Assembly: GCA_035635475.1 (NCBI GenBank)
Contig: DASQAZ010000036.1
Location: 15,041-79,040 of the forward strand
DNA: 64,000 bases
Source of the DNA: VBOC01 sp035635475
GTDB lineage: Bacteria; Bacteroidota; Ignavibacteria; UBA10030; SZUA-254
Direction: 5' to 3'
Part shown: positions 33,923 through 43,790 of the stretch, one piece after another
Layout of the letters: every line of letters starts with the position of its first letter
How positions within the stretch are numbered: the stretch's first letter is position 1
The notes under the pieces: model-generated
Database searches by the model: none
What the model saw: only the letters and a program-made list of their open reading frames with translations
What the model was told of the DNA's origin: nothing
Translations under genes and position numbers: made by a program

Positions 33923-36900
33923 TCACATTTTGCCGAGGACTTTTCCGCTTCTGCGATCGATGAACGTCATCGCGATGCGCTGCGCGGGGACTGATATTTT
34001 CAGCTCGGTTTTCAGTTCCAGATGTGTCACGAGAATGTCGGTATCCCTGTCGCATTCCGATATCAGCGTATAGAGCACCGTGTCTTCGAAAATTGCCGGA
34101 ATGACAATGACGCCGGAATTCACGGGTTCCACGTTGCAGACAGGAGCAATCCCGGCCTGACGTAAGGCGTATCGATAGAGTTCGACGGTCGGTTCGACCG
34201 TCTCCGAAAGTTCGACCGGCAGCGGGCACCAGATCAGCTTTCCGGATCCGTGAGGAATTGTGATGACCGCGGGCTTCTCATCCCGGCGGACGACGGCCTT
34301 CTCGACCCGTTGTATCTTCTCACCGCGATAACTCAACCGATATTCAATCTCGCCGATGCGGAGAAATTCTTCCTCTGCGACCGGTTTGCTGATTGCCTCA
34401 ACTCCGAGCGACTTACTGCGCTCCACCGGGAGCCAATGATCGTCCGCATCGATGATCCCGGTTAAAAGCACGGTCGAGCCGCTTTCAGCGCTTGAGAGCA
34501 ATGTTTCCCAGCACTTTTGGTTGATCGTGCGCGGTGAGGGCATGATCAGGAGTCTCGGCGGGCGGCTCACGGGGCGGTATTCCGATACGGCGGCAAGCGG
34601 TGCGGAAAAATGTTCGTTCATAACGCGCACGCAGCGGCGCGTCGCCTCGGTGGCAAAGTTCCGCGTCGAAAACATCTGGGAGTGGGGGATGACCATGAGC
34701 GCATCTTCGTCCTTCCGGCCATGCATGAGGTCGCGGTGCGCCGCGATAAAACGAGCCAGACGCATCATGGGTTCCAGTTCGGGCTTTGCAGTCCCATCCG
34801 CACGATGGAAACCGATCGCCGCTTCGTTGTCGGACGGCATATACGGGTTCGTATTCCAGAGCCATTGGATGAACCCCGCACCTCCTGCCCCGAGGGCGAG
34901 CGCCATTTTTCGTTCCAGAAGATTTCGCGCCTCTACTTCCGTCCGCCAGGGGGTGGCATCCATCTTCTCGTAAAGCATCACCCCCGTCTCTTCGACGAGA
35001 TTCGGTTTGCCAGGGATTGTGGTGACAATCTGGTCCCAGAGCAGGTCGTCATTGAGCCACCAATTATGAACACACGTGAAGTCGACGGAATTTCCAAAGA
35101 ACTGGTTGGCCGGAGAGTCATACGTGCCGCCCTCATCCTGACCCACCGTAATGAGCTGAGACGCGTGTCCTTGAACGCCGCGGATTGCCCCCTTGATCTC
35201 GTTGACCCACCGCATGAACATGTCCTGCGCGAACAGCCGGTAGTCGATCGTCTTGACGGGACGGCGACTTTCGAAAACATTGACGTCCTCAAAATCCTCT
35301 TTCGTGGGCAGGGAGATGGCTTCGCCGGCGGTCGAGCGATGCGCCTCAAGGATTCTCGCGGTCGTTGCTTCATCGGAAAAATCGGCGTACCGTTTCTTCA
35401 GCCACACTTGCCATGCTTCGGTTTCGTAACGGTCGTAATTCGGCCGGCACTGCCACAGATATTGGGGATTACAGAACGAGGGTTCGTTGATCAGGTCCCA
35501 GATGATATCATTCATGTGCCGATACCTGTGGGCAAACGCTGTGACGAACTCCTTCTGAGCATTCACCGATTGCGGATCCAGATATGGATTCGTCCCTCCC
35601 CACGATTCCGGTAGAAATGCGAAGAGTGTAAAGATAATCGGAATATCGAACTTGCGTGCAGTCAGCACAAAGGCGTCCATGGCGCGAAGGGCGGCCTCGT
35701 TCGGGGTCCCGACATCCGGCATGTACTGTTTCCAGCCGGTCCAGATTCCGGTACGGATCATGTTCACCCCCGCGGCTTTCATCTCGGCAAAATCCTTGTT
35801 CCAGACATAGGGGTTCGGCTCGAACAGAAACTTTCGATGAACGTCCGATGCCATGTACGTTGTTCCGGTGACTGGAAAAGTCTTGTCGTCGCGGAGAAGA
35901 TAGCCGTTGCCGGCAGTGATCGCCTTGCCGCGCTTGATCAATGCATCATCATAGATCCAGAATCCCGTCCTGTGCCTGAGTACGTGAAAGGACTTGAGCT
36001 GCGCGCCCAGCGCAGCGTTGACCTGGTACAGGCCCGGCCTGAGCTTCTCCTGCCCCGTCATGTGTGCGTCGCCGGTCGCGAGCGCCCCTGAACCCAGAAG
36101 AGGGACATCCACCTGCCACACCGCGCGGCCTTGTTCATCGAATACCGCGAGCCGGCATCCCGTCCGTACGAGGTCTTCTACTTCCATCTTGGGGCGCCGG
36201 AACTGGAGGGTAAACGAAGGTTGCTCACCCGGGTAATAGGATGCGAATGAGGGGCGCACGATGAACTGCATCGCTCCCTGTGCTCCGCGTTCGACCAAGA
36301 GGCGTATGGCCCGGGCGGTGATTGTTCCCTTGAAGTTCGCCAGAACCCACCGGCCACCCGAGTACGGCCCCTGCAACCTATCGATTTCTATCATTGGTGC
36401 TACGATCCGCTGATGCTCTTTTGTTACACCGTGGACAAGAGGTGTGAGGACGGCATCCCTCGGGCCGGGGCTTCCATCTTCGTTGGGAAAGTCCTTTACC
36501 GATGTAAACCGGACATACAGCTCGTACACCTCCATGGCTTTAAACTGATCGACAAGCGGGCGTGTCCATTCGAGTTCCGGGTTCGGCTGATACGCCGAAA
36601 CCGGCCCTGCGCTCACAGTGAATGACTGCGTGATCCCGAGACGCTGATGGTAGGAAGTTTGCGGGGGTCCGACTCTCCAGCCGTCGGCCGCCCTATCGAC
36701 CGGAACCGAGAACGGGACTCCCCCAAGATTGACCCAGTTCCCACCATCCGCGAGAAAACCGGAGATCCGATCGAATGCTTGTTCCGGAAATGTTGAGCCG
36801 TACGGATTGAGGAACAGATCAAAATTCGAGGTGCTGAGGCGCTTCGTGATTTGATCGACACCCAGAAATTCTGAATCGAAATCATTGATTGCGTCCTGAA

Positions 36901-37084
36901 GCGTCTGCCGATCGACCGCTATGCCATCTGCCGATGGGAATGAGGGTTCATAGAAGAGCGCAATTCGGATTTTTTTCCCTCTCGGTTGAACCTGGGGGTC
37001 CGGCAAAACGGGCAAGGAATGTGCAACCGTCGCGAGGGCAAGGCCTCCTGCAGTCTTGATAAAGTCTCTCCGTCTGATCTTCAT
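33923..37084 (-). CDS. Tat-exported clan-A glycoside hydrolase (GH5-like)
   Basis: 1053 residues. The N-terminus MKIRRRDFIKTAGGLALATV is a twin-arginine signal. Residues about 35-130 look like a glutamine-amidotransferase-like domain (IALFYEPSFPSADGI, LNPYGSTFPEQAF), then beta-sandwich sequence, and from about 395 a TIM-barrel glycosidase: FPVTGTTYMASDVHRKFLF, AGVNMIRTGIWTGWKQYM, DIPIIFTLFAF and WDLINEPSF with the Asn-Glu-Pro acid/base. The nucleophile is probably the Glu in PNLVEETGVMLYE. The last 300 residues may be a trimer-like domain (LLIMPSPRTINQKCWETLL) and further beta structure. Clan-A enzymes of this type cut beta-mannans, beta-glucans or beta-galactosides; the exact substrate is not readable. 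It is the last gene of the leftward group that starts at rpiA. Confidence 0.78.
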   Translation of the reverse strand: MKIRRRDFIKTAGGLALATVAHSLPVLPDPQVQPRGKKIRIALFYEPSFPSADGIAVDRQTLQDAINDFDSEFLGVDQITKRLSTSNFDLFLNPYGSTFPEQAFDRISGFLADGGNWVNLGGVPFSVPVDRAADGWRVGPPQTSYHQRLGITQSFTVSAGPVSAYQPNPELEWTRPLVDQFKAMEVYELYVRFTSVKDFPNEDGSPGPRDAVLTPLVHGVTKEHQRIVAPMIEIDRLQGPYSGGRWVLANFKGTITARAIRLLVERGAQGAMQFIVRPSFASYYPGEQPSFTLQFRRPKMEVEDLVRTGCRLAVFDEQGRAVWQVDVPLLGSGALATGDAHMTGQEKLRPGLYQVNAALGAQLKSFHVLRHRTGFWIYDDALIKRGKAITAGNGYLLRDDKTFPVTGTTYMASDVHRKFLFEPNPYVWNKDFAEMKAAGVNMIRTGIWTGWKQYMPDVGTPNEAALRAMDAFVLTARKFDIPIIFTLFAFLPESWGGTNPYLDPQSVNAQKEFVTAFAHRYRHMNDIIWDLINEPSFCNPQYLWQCRPNYDRYETEAWQVWLKKRYADFSDEATTARILEAHRSTAGEAISLPTKEDFEDVNVFESRRPVKTIDYRLFAQDMFMRWVNEIKGAIRGVQGHASQLITVGQDEGGTYDSPANQFFGNSVDFTCVHNWWLNDDLLWDQIVTTIPGKPNLVEETGVMLYEKMDATPWRTEVEARNLLERKMALALGAGGAGFIQWLWNTNPYMPSDNEAAIGFHRADGTAKPELEPMMRLARFIAAHRDLMHGRKDEDALMVIPHSQMFSTRNFATEATRRCVRVMNEHFSAPLAAVSEYRPVSRPPRLLIMPSPRTINQKCWETLLSSAESGSTVLLTGIIDADDHWLPVERSKSLGVEAISKPVAEEEFLRIGEIEYRLSYRGEKIQRVEKAVVRRDEKPAVITIPHGSGKLIWCPLPVELSETVEPTVELYRYALRQAGIAPVCNVEPVNSGVIVIPAIFEDTVLYTLISECDRDTDILVTHLELKTELKISVPAQRIAMTFIDRRSGKVLGKM

Positions 37085-37112
37085 GGCCGGCGCACCACGA
37101 TTTGGGAAAACC

Positions 37113-40100
37113 TCATTTCTGATCGATGCGTACGTACATGCTGCCGTGTCCTGCGATGGTTAGCGGGATCTTCGTTTCCCCCTGAATCTTTCCGAAAATA
37201 TCGCTTGCATGAACGGCGATCGGAATCGCGCGAGGGGATCGCACGGCAACGTTCTGTTTTCGGCCCGACGGATTACTTAGGTAAAGTAGCCACGCGCGTT
37301 CACCCTCGATCGGCTTGACGGAGAGGGCGAGAACCTCCGGAGGATAGACGCTGAAGAGCGAAGCCGAGGGTCGACCGGACCTGTCCGCTTCGGTAACAAC
37401 GAGAGGCTGCCTCCGCTCGATCTCGAATCGCAGTGCATCCTCGCCTTTGAATTCCCCATGGGGGAGGATAGAATAGCGGAAACTTACGAGCCCGGGCTGG
37501 TCGGCTTTGTAATTCGTATGCCAGTAGTTGTTCATCACATAGGAATAGACAATGGGGGATGGATTGATCGATCTCAGCCAGGGGAGCTCGGCGGTAATCG
37601 AGCCGAGTTCGATCATCGGAGCATCCGCTGTTACCCAGGTGACCCCGTACTCATCGTTGGAGACGTCAACATAGCCCTGCACGGAGAGAAAATTCTTACA
37701 CGATCCGGCCAGCTGATCGGCTCCCGGCCGCACGAGACCGTTGGCGACATCGTAACGGATCCGTCCTTCGGGGAGGTTGAACGGAAACGCGATATGGACG
37801 CCCTCCTTCTCGCGGACTCCGCGCTTGAGGAGCGTATCGATGATGTCAATCCGAGAAATTCCCGAGAAGAGGCGAATTTCAGCTCTGTACCTGTCGCACC
37901 CGGGGGCATCAGCTTCGATGAGCAAGGATCCGAAAAGAGGGCCGTGCTCTTTTATTTTGACACTGACCTTTGTAACGTGCCGCGCGCTGTCGGGATTCGT
38001 CCCCGGGACGTAGAGGTATTCATTCAGCCCCAGGCCCTTCGAACTGTCGACAAGCTGCTTCTTCGTCCATCGTAGATTCTCAATCGAACCGGTGTGTGGA
38101 TTCACCGTCAGAGACAGGAGACCGTTACTCAAAGAATTCGCAGACACCTCAACGTTGCCTCTCGATAGTCCTTTTCCCTTTCCGATGAAGTAGCGTTTCA
38201 AAGACAATGGCGGGATGCTCTCCGCGAGAACGGCAAGTTCACCGGTGGAGAGCCGTTGAGAGGGGACCGGGCGCCTTCGTTCATCGAAGACTCGATCTCC
38301 GGCAGCGCTTTGCCCGGGCGAGAGAAGAACGACGTCGGTGCGCCGCCACGAATTTGTATTATAAATGTCGAACGAAGTTTCGATCGGTTTCTTCAACCGT
38401 CCTGGAAGAGGCGCTTCTGAAAGCGGGGAAAGCGCTTTATCGAGAAGCCTTCGTGACAGGGTGTCGGCTTCCAGGGCAAACCGCTGCTTGATCTTCCATT
38501 GACCTGTGACCATCGAATCATCCGGCTCGGAAATGCTGTTGGACGCTCCCCATGTATGCTCGTCATAAAGCACCACACCCCTCCATGCGGAATCATACTC
38601 GCGGGCGGGGAATCCTCCCGGCGCGCTCATTGACCATACCGCTTCTCCCTGGATGAGGCGGTCGACGCTGTGCCGGTTTAACGCCGTCTCAAAAGCGGTG
38701 GAGGCGGCGCCATCCTCCCAGTACGGTGTAAAGTCGCCTTTCAGAGAGGGCAGGGTCGAACCGTATCGGGTTTCAAAGTCCCTGAACATTTGTTCGTGCG
38801 TGGCGATGATCAGCTTCGGGGAGATGTATCGTTCGTTCCAGTCTTTCACGAAGCGCGAAAGGCTCGCATCGGGAGGACCGTTATCCCCGAGCGTGTAGGG
38901 CAGTTGGAAAATCTCGTACGGGTAAGCGTTTTCGTCAAGCTTCCGGGTGAGCTTCAGGATTTTCTCGTCTCCAAGCTTGCTGAGTTCTCCCTCGTGGAAG
39001 CTGGCGTAACTCGCCCCGGCGACCCACATCAGAAGTTTCTCATCACCGGATTGCGAAGTCCAGTAAAACGGTTTGTCTCCCCACTGCTCGAGAGCATACC
39101 CGATCCGGTCGGACGAATTCGGCGCGCTGGCAAAATACCGGACGCCGCTCTGTGCGAGAGCCGGCACCATACCCCAGGTGAATCCGGGGACGTCCGATTC
39201 GACCGCGGTCGTGATCGGAATCGAATATTCCCTTGAGAACCGCCGCGCATAATCGGTAAAATGGCTCATCTCGACTGCATTCGCCAATCCGGTCAGCATA
39301 TTCGCATATAGCGCGTTGAGCCCGAGACTGCCTGCGCGAACGGCTTCGATGAATTCCGCCCGGCGTTCCGGCGAAGCCTGCCGCAGGTAACCTTCGACAG
39401 GAAAGAGGCCTTCCAGGTTCCACTTGTAACGCGCGTCCGCCGGATAGTCGCGCGTCTCGCCAATGAGCTTAAGGGCGGCCCCGATATTGTTCCACTGCTT
39501 GCGTTCGACAACGGTCTGAAGGTCGGAGTAACCGATATCGTTGTGTGAGTACGAGAGAAGATAGATCAAACGTTTCGTCACGGGCTGTATGGGGACGTCG
39601 GTCCGGTCCACAGAATGGCCGTCCACATTGAACTGGACAGGGATTGTTTCTTCTGAATCAACGGCCCCGATCGGAATCATGTAAATATTCGCGCCGACGT
39701 TGAGCGGCTTTTTCACGATATGCTCGCCGGAGGCGATGATCTCGAGGATTCTTCCCGGACGAAGGTTGTCGAGGCTCAGGCGAAGCGTCTGAAAGGCGCG
39801 GTTCTGACGACGGATAATGGCGGGTTCGGCGCGCAGACGGGGAGTAAAGTTGAACCGGTATTCGAATGTCATATACCACTCGGCACTTCCTTCATCCTCG
39901 CTTTCAACTTGTAGCCTGAGGGGGGCACCCGGCCGGAAACCCTTTTTGGGAAGATCGAGGAACATGTATCCGAAGAGATCGTTGAACTTATCGGCCATCT
40001 GTGATCGAAACGAAAGATTGGAGCCGCCGGTGCCGGCGACGCTCCAGTGTTCCGCGGTCGAATCCTTATAATTCTTGAAAGTGAACCACGGCACGCCGTT

Positions 40101-40502
40101 TATAAAAAGGCGAAATGTGTGCGCGACCGCATTCTCCCCCCAGCCGGCCCGATCCAGGCCGGCGAGCCAGACAAGATGGTACATTGGATCGGTTCCGGGA
40201 TTCACGAGTGTGTCGGTTTCCCATGTGATCGAATGAACTTCCCTGTTCGCCCTGACGAGCAACGCTTTGTCAGCATCGGGGTGGGAGGAGTGATAGGACA
40301 GTACCTGGCCGTCCACCGACGAACGGTATCCGTTTGAGTAGAATTCGGCAGAGCCAGCTTCCCGGCCTCGGTCACTTTCTCCCTGCGTGACGTTGATAAC
40401 GATTCCCGTGTGACGATCCTGAGCTGCGAGCGAGCCGGCAGCGGGCAGGCAAAGCAGAGAGAAGATCTTCAACCTCGCGTAATGCTTCCGCGGATCAAGC
40501 AT
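37113..40502 (-). CDS. Secreted GH38-type alpha-mannosidase
   Basis: 1129 residues. Signal peptide LKIFSLLCLPAAGSLAAQ. About 280 residues of beta-rich sequence precede the GH38 core: LSYSHNDIGYSDLQ gives the zinc His and Asp (about residue 317), AVESDVPGFTWGM the catalytic Asp (about 432), and DEHTWGASNSI a later metal His. The C-terminal 500 residues resemble the GH38 beta-sandwich domains (SNGLLSLTVNPHTGSIENL, HIAFPFNLPEGRIRYD). GH38 enzymes remove alpha-linked mannose using zinc. The ATG at 40502 has GGGAGG five bases upstream; the longer frame to 40526 does not. Located between the creatininase-like and GH5-like genes, same direction. Confidence 0.82.
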   Translation of the reverse strand: MLDPRKHYARLKIFSLLCLPAAGSLAAQDRHTGIVINVTQGESDRGREAGSAEFYSNGYRSSVDGQVLSYHSSHPDADKALLVRANREVHSITWETDTLVNPGTDPMYHLVWLAGLDRAGWGENAVAHTFRLFINGVPWFTFKNYKDSTAEHWSVAGTGGSNLSFRSQMADKFNDLFGYMFLDLPKKGFRPGAPLRLQVESEDEGSAEWYMTFEYRFNFTPRLRAEPAIIRRQNRAFQTLRLSLDNLRPGRILEIIASGEHIVKKPLNVGANIYMIPIGAVDSEETIPVQFNVDGHSVDRTDVPIQPVTKRLIYLLSYSHNDIGYSDLQTVVERKQWNNIGAALKLIGETRDYPADARYKWNLEGLFPVEGYLRQASPERRAEFIEAVRAGSLGLNALYANMLTGLANAVEMSHFTDYARRFSREYSIPITTAVESDVPGFTWGMVPALAQSGVRYFASAPNSSDRIGYALEQWGDKPFYWTSQSGDEKLLMWVAGASYASFHEGELSKLGDEKILKLTRKLDENAYPYEIFQLPYTLGDNGPPDASLSRFVKDWNERYISPKLIIATHEQMFRDFETRYGSTLPSLKGDFTPYWEDGAASTAFETALNRHSVDRLIQGEAVWSMSAPGGFPAREYDSAWRGVVLYDEHTWGASNSISEPDDSMVTGQWKIKQRFALEADTLSRRLLDKALSPLSEAPLPGRLKKPIETSFDIYNTNSWRRTDVVLLSPGQSAAGDRVFDERRRPVPSQRLSTGELAVLAESIPPLSLKRYFIGKGKGLSRGNVEVSANSLSNGLLSLTVNPHTGSIENLRWTKKQLVDSSKGLGLNEYLYVPGTNPDSARHVTKVSVKIKEHGPLFGSLLIEADAPGCDRYRAEIRLFSGISRIDIIDTLLKRGVREKEGVHIAFPFNLPEGRIRYDVANGLVRPGADQLAGSCKNFLSVQGYVDVSNDEYGVTWVTADAPMIELGSITAELPWLRSINPSPIVYSYVMNNYWHTNYKADQPGLVSFRYSILPHGEFKGEDALRFEIERRQPLVVTEADRSGRPSASLFSVYPPEVLALSVKPIEGERAWLLYLSNPSGRKQNVAVRSPRAIPIAVHASDIFGKIQGETKIPLTIAGHGSMYVRIDQK

Positions 40503-40591
40503 GGATGCCTCCCGGCACGCGGTCAACTTGGAGTGAGTTCAAGCGCTTCATGCCGGCGTTGCAGCAAATAACGAAGGTCCTTGCCCGGTTC

Positions 40592-41455
40592 TCATTTTAG
40601 TACTCGGTCGAAGAATTCGTTTTGAAGCACTTTTGTTTTTCGGTCGGCCTTGACGACGCGCAGGGCCCTTAGCAAGGACTCGATGCTGTGTTCAGTTAGG
40701 AGTTCGCCGAGCGCCTTGGTCGCTTTATCTCCTTCGCCGGCGTAATGGTTGGGGAAATCTGCGTACCACCAGATTCCGGTGTACAGGTCGGGCAACGAGA
40801 GCCGGTTCAGGTCAGCCCCGGACTCCTGCCGGGCCCGATCCAGCTTCACGAGGTCCGGCCTTAAATAGAGAAGTGTGGATGTCTCCGACTCACCCGCATG
40901 GTAGTCGCCGTCGGGATCCGATTTTCGCATCTTGACGACCTTTTTATAAAAGGCGGTGTCGAGCGGAGGGTCGTAGAGGTATACAACGTAGTCTCTTCTC
41001 CGCTCAAGCTGGGATTGAACGAAGTACCTGAGCAGGTTCGGGTTCCCTCCGTGACCGTTCACTATTAAAATCTTTTTCAAGCCGTTTCGGCCGATCTCCT
41101 CGCACGTGGCATCGAGGAGGTCCCAGACCAAACGGCTCGGCAGGGCGAACGTGCCCGGCTGATGTTTGGCTTCGTAAATCTGGCCGTAAAAATAGTCGGG
41201 AAAGACGACTGCATACTCTTTGCCCGTAACGCGTGCGGCCCACTCGCGCACATGAATCAGGTCGCAGCCGATGGCGGCGTGGGGCCCGTGTTTTTCGAGA
41301 ATGCCGATGGGAAGGATGCACGTCGATTCGGATTTAGCCAGGGCGAGGGGCCAATCGCTCGCGATAAGTTCGTCCCATCGGGAGGGCAGATTCTGCCCGG
41401 CGGCCCGACCATTGAGCAACAGAGAGAGCACGAGAACAATCGTTGCCGGTTTCAT
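40592..41455 (-). CDS. Exported creatininase-family amidohydrolase
   Basis: 287 residues starting MKPATIVLVLSLLLNGRAAGQ, a signal peptide. The creatininase fold motifs are complete: ILPIGILEKHGPHAAIGCDL (metal Glu, His, Asp), ILIVNGHGGNP, and HAGESETSTLLYL with further ligands. The family hydrolyses creatinine and related cyclic amides or N-formyl groups and is normally cytoplasmic; a signal peptide and a place among glycosidases are unusual and suggest a periplasmic amide substrate linked to a glycan, which is inference. AAGGAG seven bases before the ATG at 41455 fixes this start over 41482. Confidence 0.86.
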   Translation of the reverse strand: MKPATIVLVLSLLLNGRAAGQNLPSRWDELIASDWPLALAKSESTCILPIGILEKHGPHAAIGCDLIHVREWAARVTGKEYAVVFPDYFYGQIYEAKHQPGTFALPSRLVWDLLDATCEEIGRNGLKKILIVNGHGGNPNLLRYFVQSQLERRRDYVVYLYDPPLDTAFYKKVVKMRKSDPDGDYHAGESETSTLLYLRPDLVKLDRARQESGADLNRLSLPDLYTGIWWYADFPNHYAGEGDKATKALGELLTEHSIESLLRALRVVKADRKTKVLQNEFFDRVLK

Positions 41456-41487
41456 GGCAATTCTCCTTGCATAATCTTGCATGAATT

Positions 41488-43734
41488 CTATTTCAGTTGC
41501 GGGGCCTTCAATTCAAAATCCGTGGAGAGGGTGTCGATCGCTACCCGAAAGCCGCCCGGTTCAACAATACGTTTGTAGTTCTTACCGATGAAGGAAAGGT
41601 CGGGCGCCGTCAGCCGAAATGTGACTGTTCTTCTCTCCGCAGCGCGGAGCTCGAGCTTGCTGAACCCTTTCAATTCTCGGAACGGAGGTGTCACACTTCG
41701 ATAAAGATCGGTTACGAAGAGCTGCGCCACCTCTTTGCCGGTGACCGTCCCTTTATTCTTTATCGTCACGGACACCTCGATCGTGTCCTTCATAGAGTAC
41801 GTACTCTTGCTCAATCGAAGGTCGCTGTATTCGAAGGTCGTGTAACTCAATCCGGATCCGAACGCGAATTCCGGGTTGTACCGGTTCACGTCGCTCACAT
41901 CGGCTCCCTTGCCGTCGTACGGAACATGAGCGTTGGGATATTTCGGATAGCTGAACGGAAGCTTGCCGCTGGGATTGACATCGCCGAACAGAACCTTTCC
42001 CACGGCAGTCCCTCCTTCCATCCCGGGGAGATATGCCATAAGAACCGCGCTGCATTTATCCACAATTCGATGGATCGTCCGCGGCCTGCCCTCCGCAAGG
42101 ACGAGAACGACCGGTTTCCCCCGCCGCGAAAGCTCTTCGACTAACCGCAACTGGGCCTCCTCCAAATTAAAATCGTCGATATTCCCGACAAATTCGCAGT
42201 ACGCCTTTTCTCCGAGACACGCAATCACAACATCGCAGGTATCCGCAGCCCCGACGGCCGCGGCGATATTCAGCGGCTTGTCAAATGAGGTACCCGGCAC
42301 ATAGACGACATTCTCTTTCCCGTTTTCTTCCCGAATCGCATCGAGGATCGTTTTCTTTTCATGGGGATAGAGTTCCTCACTGTCTCCCTGCCAGGTGATT
42401 GTCCATCCGCCGTTCAGGGCGGAAAGAAGATTGGCGGTCGGACCGGTCACCAGTACGCGAGTTCCCTTTCTCAACGGCAACACATTGATACTATTCCTCA
42501 GCAGTGTGATGGCCTCGGACGCGGCCTCCAGATTTAGCTCCGCGTCTTGCTTCGATCCGACCTCTGCTGCAGCCGGTTCCGGATAGGGATGCTCGAAGAG
42601 TCCCGCCGCAAATTTTACCCGAAGGATCCGCCGCACCGCGTCATCGATCCGGGAGAGGGGGACATTCTTTTCCCTGACGAGCGCGAGAAGGAGGTCGTAG
42701 AAACTGAAGTCAAGAGGCACCATGCTCATATCGATGCCCGCCATGACGCCGATGCGTACCGCCTCTTTCGGACTGTCGGCCACCCTGTCGCGCGTATAAA
42801 GGTGTTTAATTCCCTCCCAATCGGAGACGACAAATCCCCGGAACTTCCACTCGCCTTTGAGAACCTCGGTGAGGAGATGGTAATCCGCGTGGCACGGAAT
42901 TCCATTGGTCTCACCCGCGTTAACCATGACCGTCATGGCACCGGCTCTGACGCCTGCCTCGAAGGTGGGAAGGAAGTATTGACGCATCATGCGTTCGTCG
43001 ATCCACGCGGAAGTCCGATCCTTGCCGGTGATTGTAAAACTGTATCCGGCGTAATGTTTCAGGCATGCGGCGACCTTATCAGGGGCCCCGATGTCGTCTC
43101 CCTGCAGTCCCGAGATGTACGATGTGCCGATCCTTGTCGCAAGGACTACATCCTCGCCGTACGTTTCCCAGAACCGGGGCCAGAGCGGTTGTCGTCCGAG
43201 GTCAAGAACGGGGTGAAAATTCCACGGAATTCCCGAAGCACGCACCTCACGCGCGGTTACCTCTCCGATCCGTTTTGCAATATCGGGACTCCAGGTGGCG
43301 GCGACGGCGATGCCCTGGGGAAAAAGGGTTGCACCTCTCGTATAGGACGCGCCGTGGATGGCGTCGATACCGTAGATGACCGGAATGCCGAGTCGCGTCT
43401 TCCTGGCAGCGTCCTGGATCTGCGTAATAATCTCGTGCCAGTGGTCGATGGAGTGGGCGGATGTGGCGACATTGAGGATCGAGCCTACATGGTACTTGAA
43501 GATCGCCGTCTCAAGTTTTACGGGGTCGATCGCATGGGGCTCCGCTTTTCCGCTGTCGCCTTTGGAAACAACGTCGAGCGCGACTTGCGTCATCTGGCCG
43601 ACTTTCTCCTCAAGAGTCATCTTTTTAAGGAGGTCGTTCACCCGCTTTTCAATATCCTTCGAGCCCGGGTGGCCGGCCGCCGCAATCGCAAGGAGTGGAT
43701 CCAATAGGAGCAGGGCCACCAGTATGGTCTTCAC
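41488..43734 (-). CDS. bglX: Secreted GH3 beta-glucosidase/beta-xylosidase
   Basis: 748 residues, full GH3 layout. Signal peptide VKTILVALLLLDPLLAIAAA; N-terminal barrel with KMTLEEKVGQMTQ, IPVIYGIDAIHGASYTRGATLFP, CLKHYAGYS and the nucleophile Asp in GFVVSDWEGIKHLY (about residue 303); second alpha/beta domain (VIACLGEKAYCEFVGNIDDF); fibronectin III-like tail (TIKNKGTVTGKEVAQLFV, KGFSKLELRAAERRTV). The family releases terminal beta-glucose or related sugars in the periplasm. The GTG at 43734 is preferred because AAGGAG sits six bases upstream; the frame remains open to 43806 and would overlap gnd. The gene symbol is by similarity to periplasmic BglX. Confidence 0.9.
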   Translation of the reverse strand: MKTILVALLLLDPLLAIAAAGHPGSKDIEKRVNDLLKKMTLEEKVGQMTQVALDVVSKGDSGKAEPHAIDPVKLETAIFKYHVGSILNVATSAHSIDHWHEIITQIQDAARKTRLGIPVIYGIDAIHGASYTRGATLFPQGIAVAATWSPDIAKRIGEVTAREVRASGIPWNFHPVLDLGRQPLWPRFWETYGEDVVLATRIGTSYISGLQGDDIGAPDKVAACLKHYAGYSFTITGKDRTSAWIDERMMRQYFLPTFEAGVRAGAMTVMVNAGETNGIPCHADYHLLTEVLKGEWKFRGFVVSDWEGIKHLYTRDRVADSPKEAVRIGVMAGIDMSMVPLDFSFYDLLLALVREKNVPLSRIDDAVRRILRVKFAAGLFEHPYPEPAAAEVGSKQDAELNLEAASEAITLLRNSINVLPLRKGTRVLVTGPTANLLSALNGGWTITWQGDSEELYPHEKKTILDAIREENGKENVVYVPGTSFDKPLNIAAAVGAADTCDVVIACLGEKAYCEFVGNIDDFNLEEAQLRLVEELSRRGKPVVLVLAEGRPRTIHRIVDKCSAVLMAYLPGMEGGTAVGKVLFGDVNPSGKLPFSYPKYPNAHVPYDGKGADVSDVNRYNPEFAFGSGLSYTTFEYSDLRLSKSTYSMKDTIEVSVTIKNKGTVTGKEVAQLFVTDLYRSVTPPFRELKGFSKLELRAAERRTVTFRLTAPDLSFIGKNYKRIVEPGGFRVAIDTLSTDFELKAPQLK

Positions 43735-43790
43735 GGAATACTCCTTGTTAGGGTAGCGGAGACGGAAGCCCGGTGCGGCCGCGTGGGCGG

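Noticed and set aside
42547..43707. 386-codon frame antisense to the GH3 gene
   Set aside because: Shadow of the beta-glucosidase; low-complexity charged product without recognisable domain.
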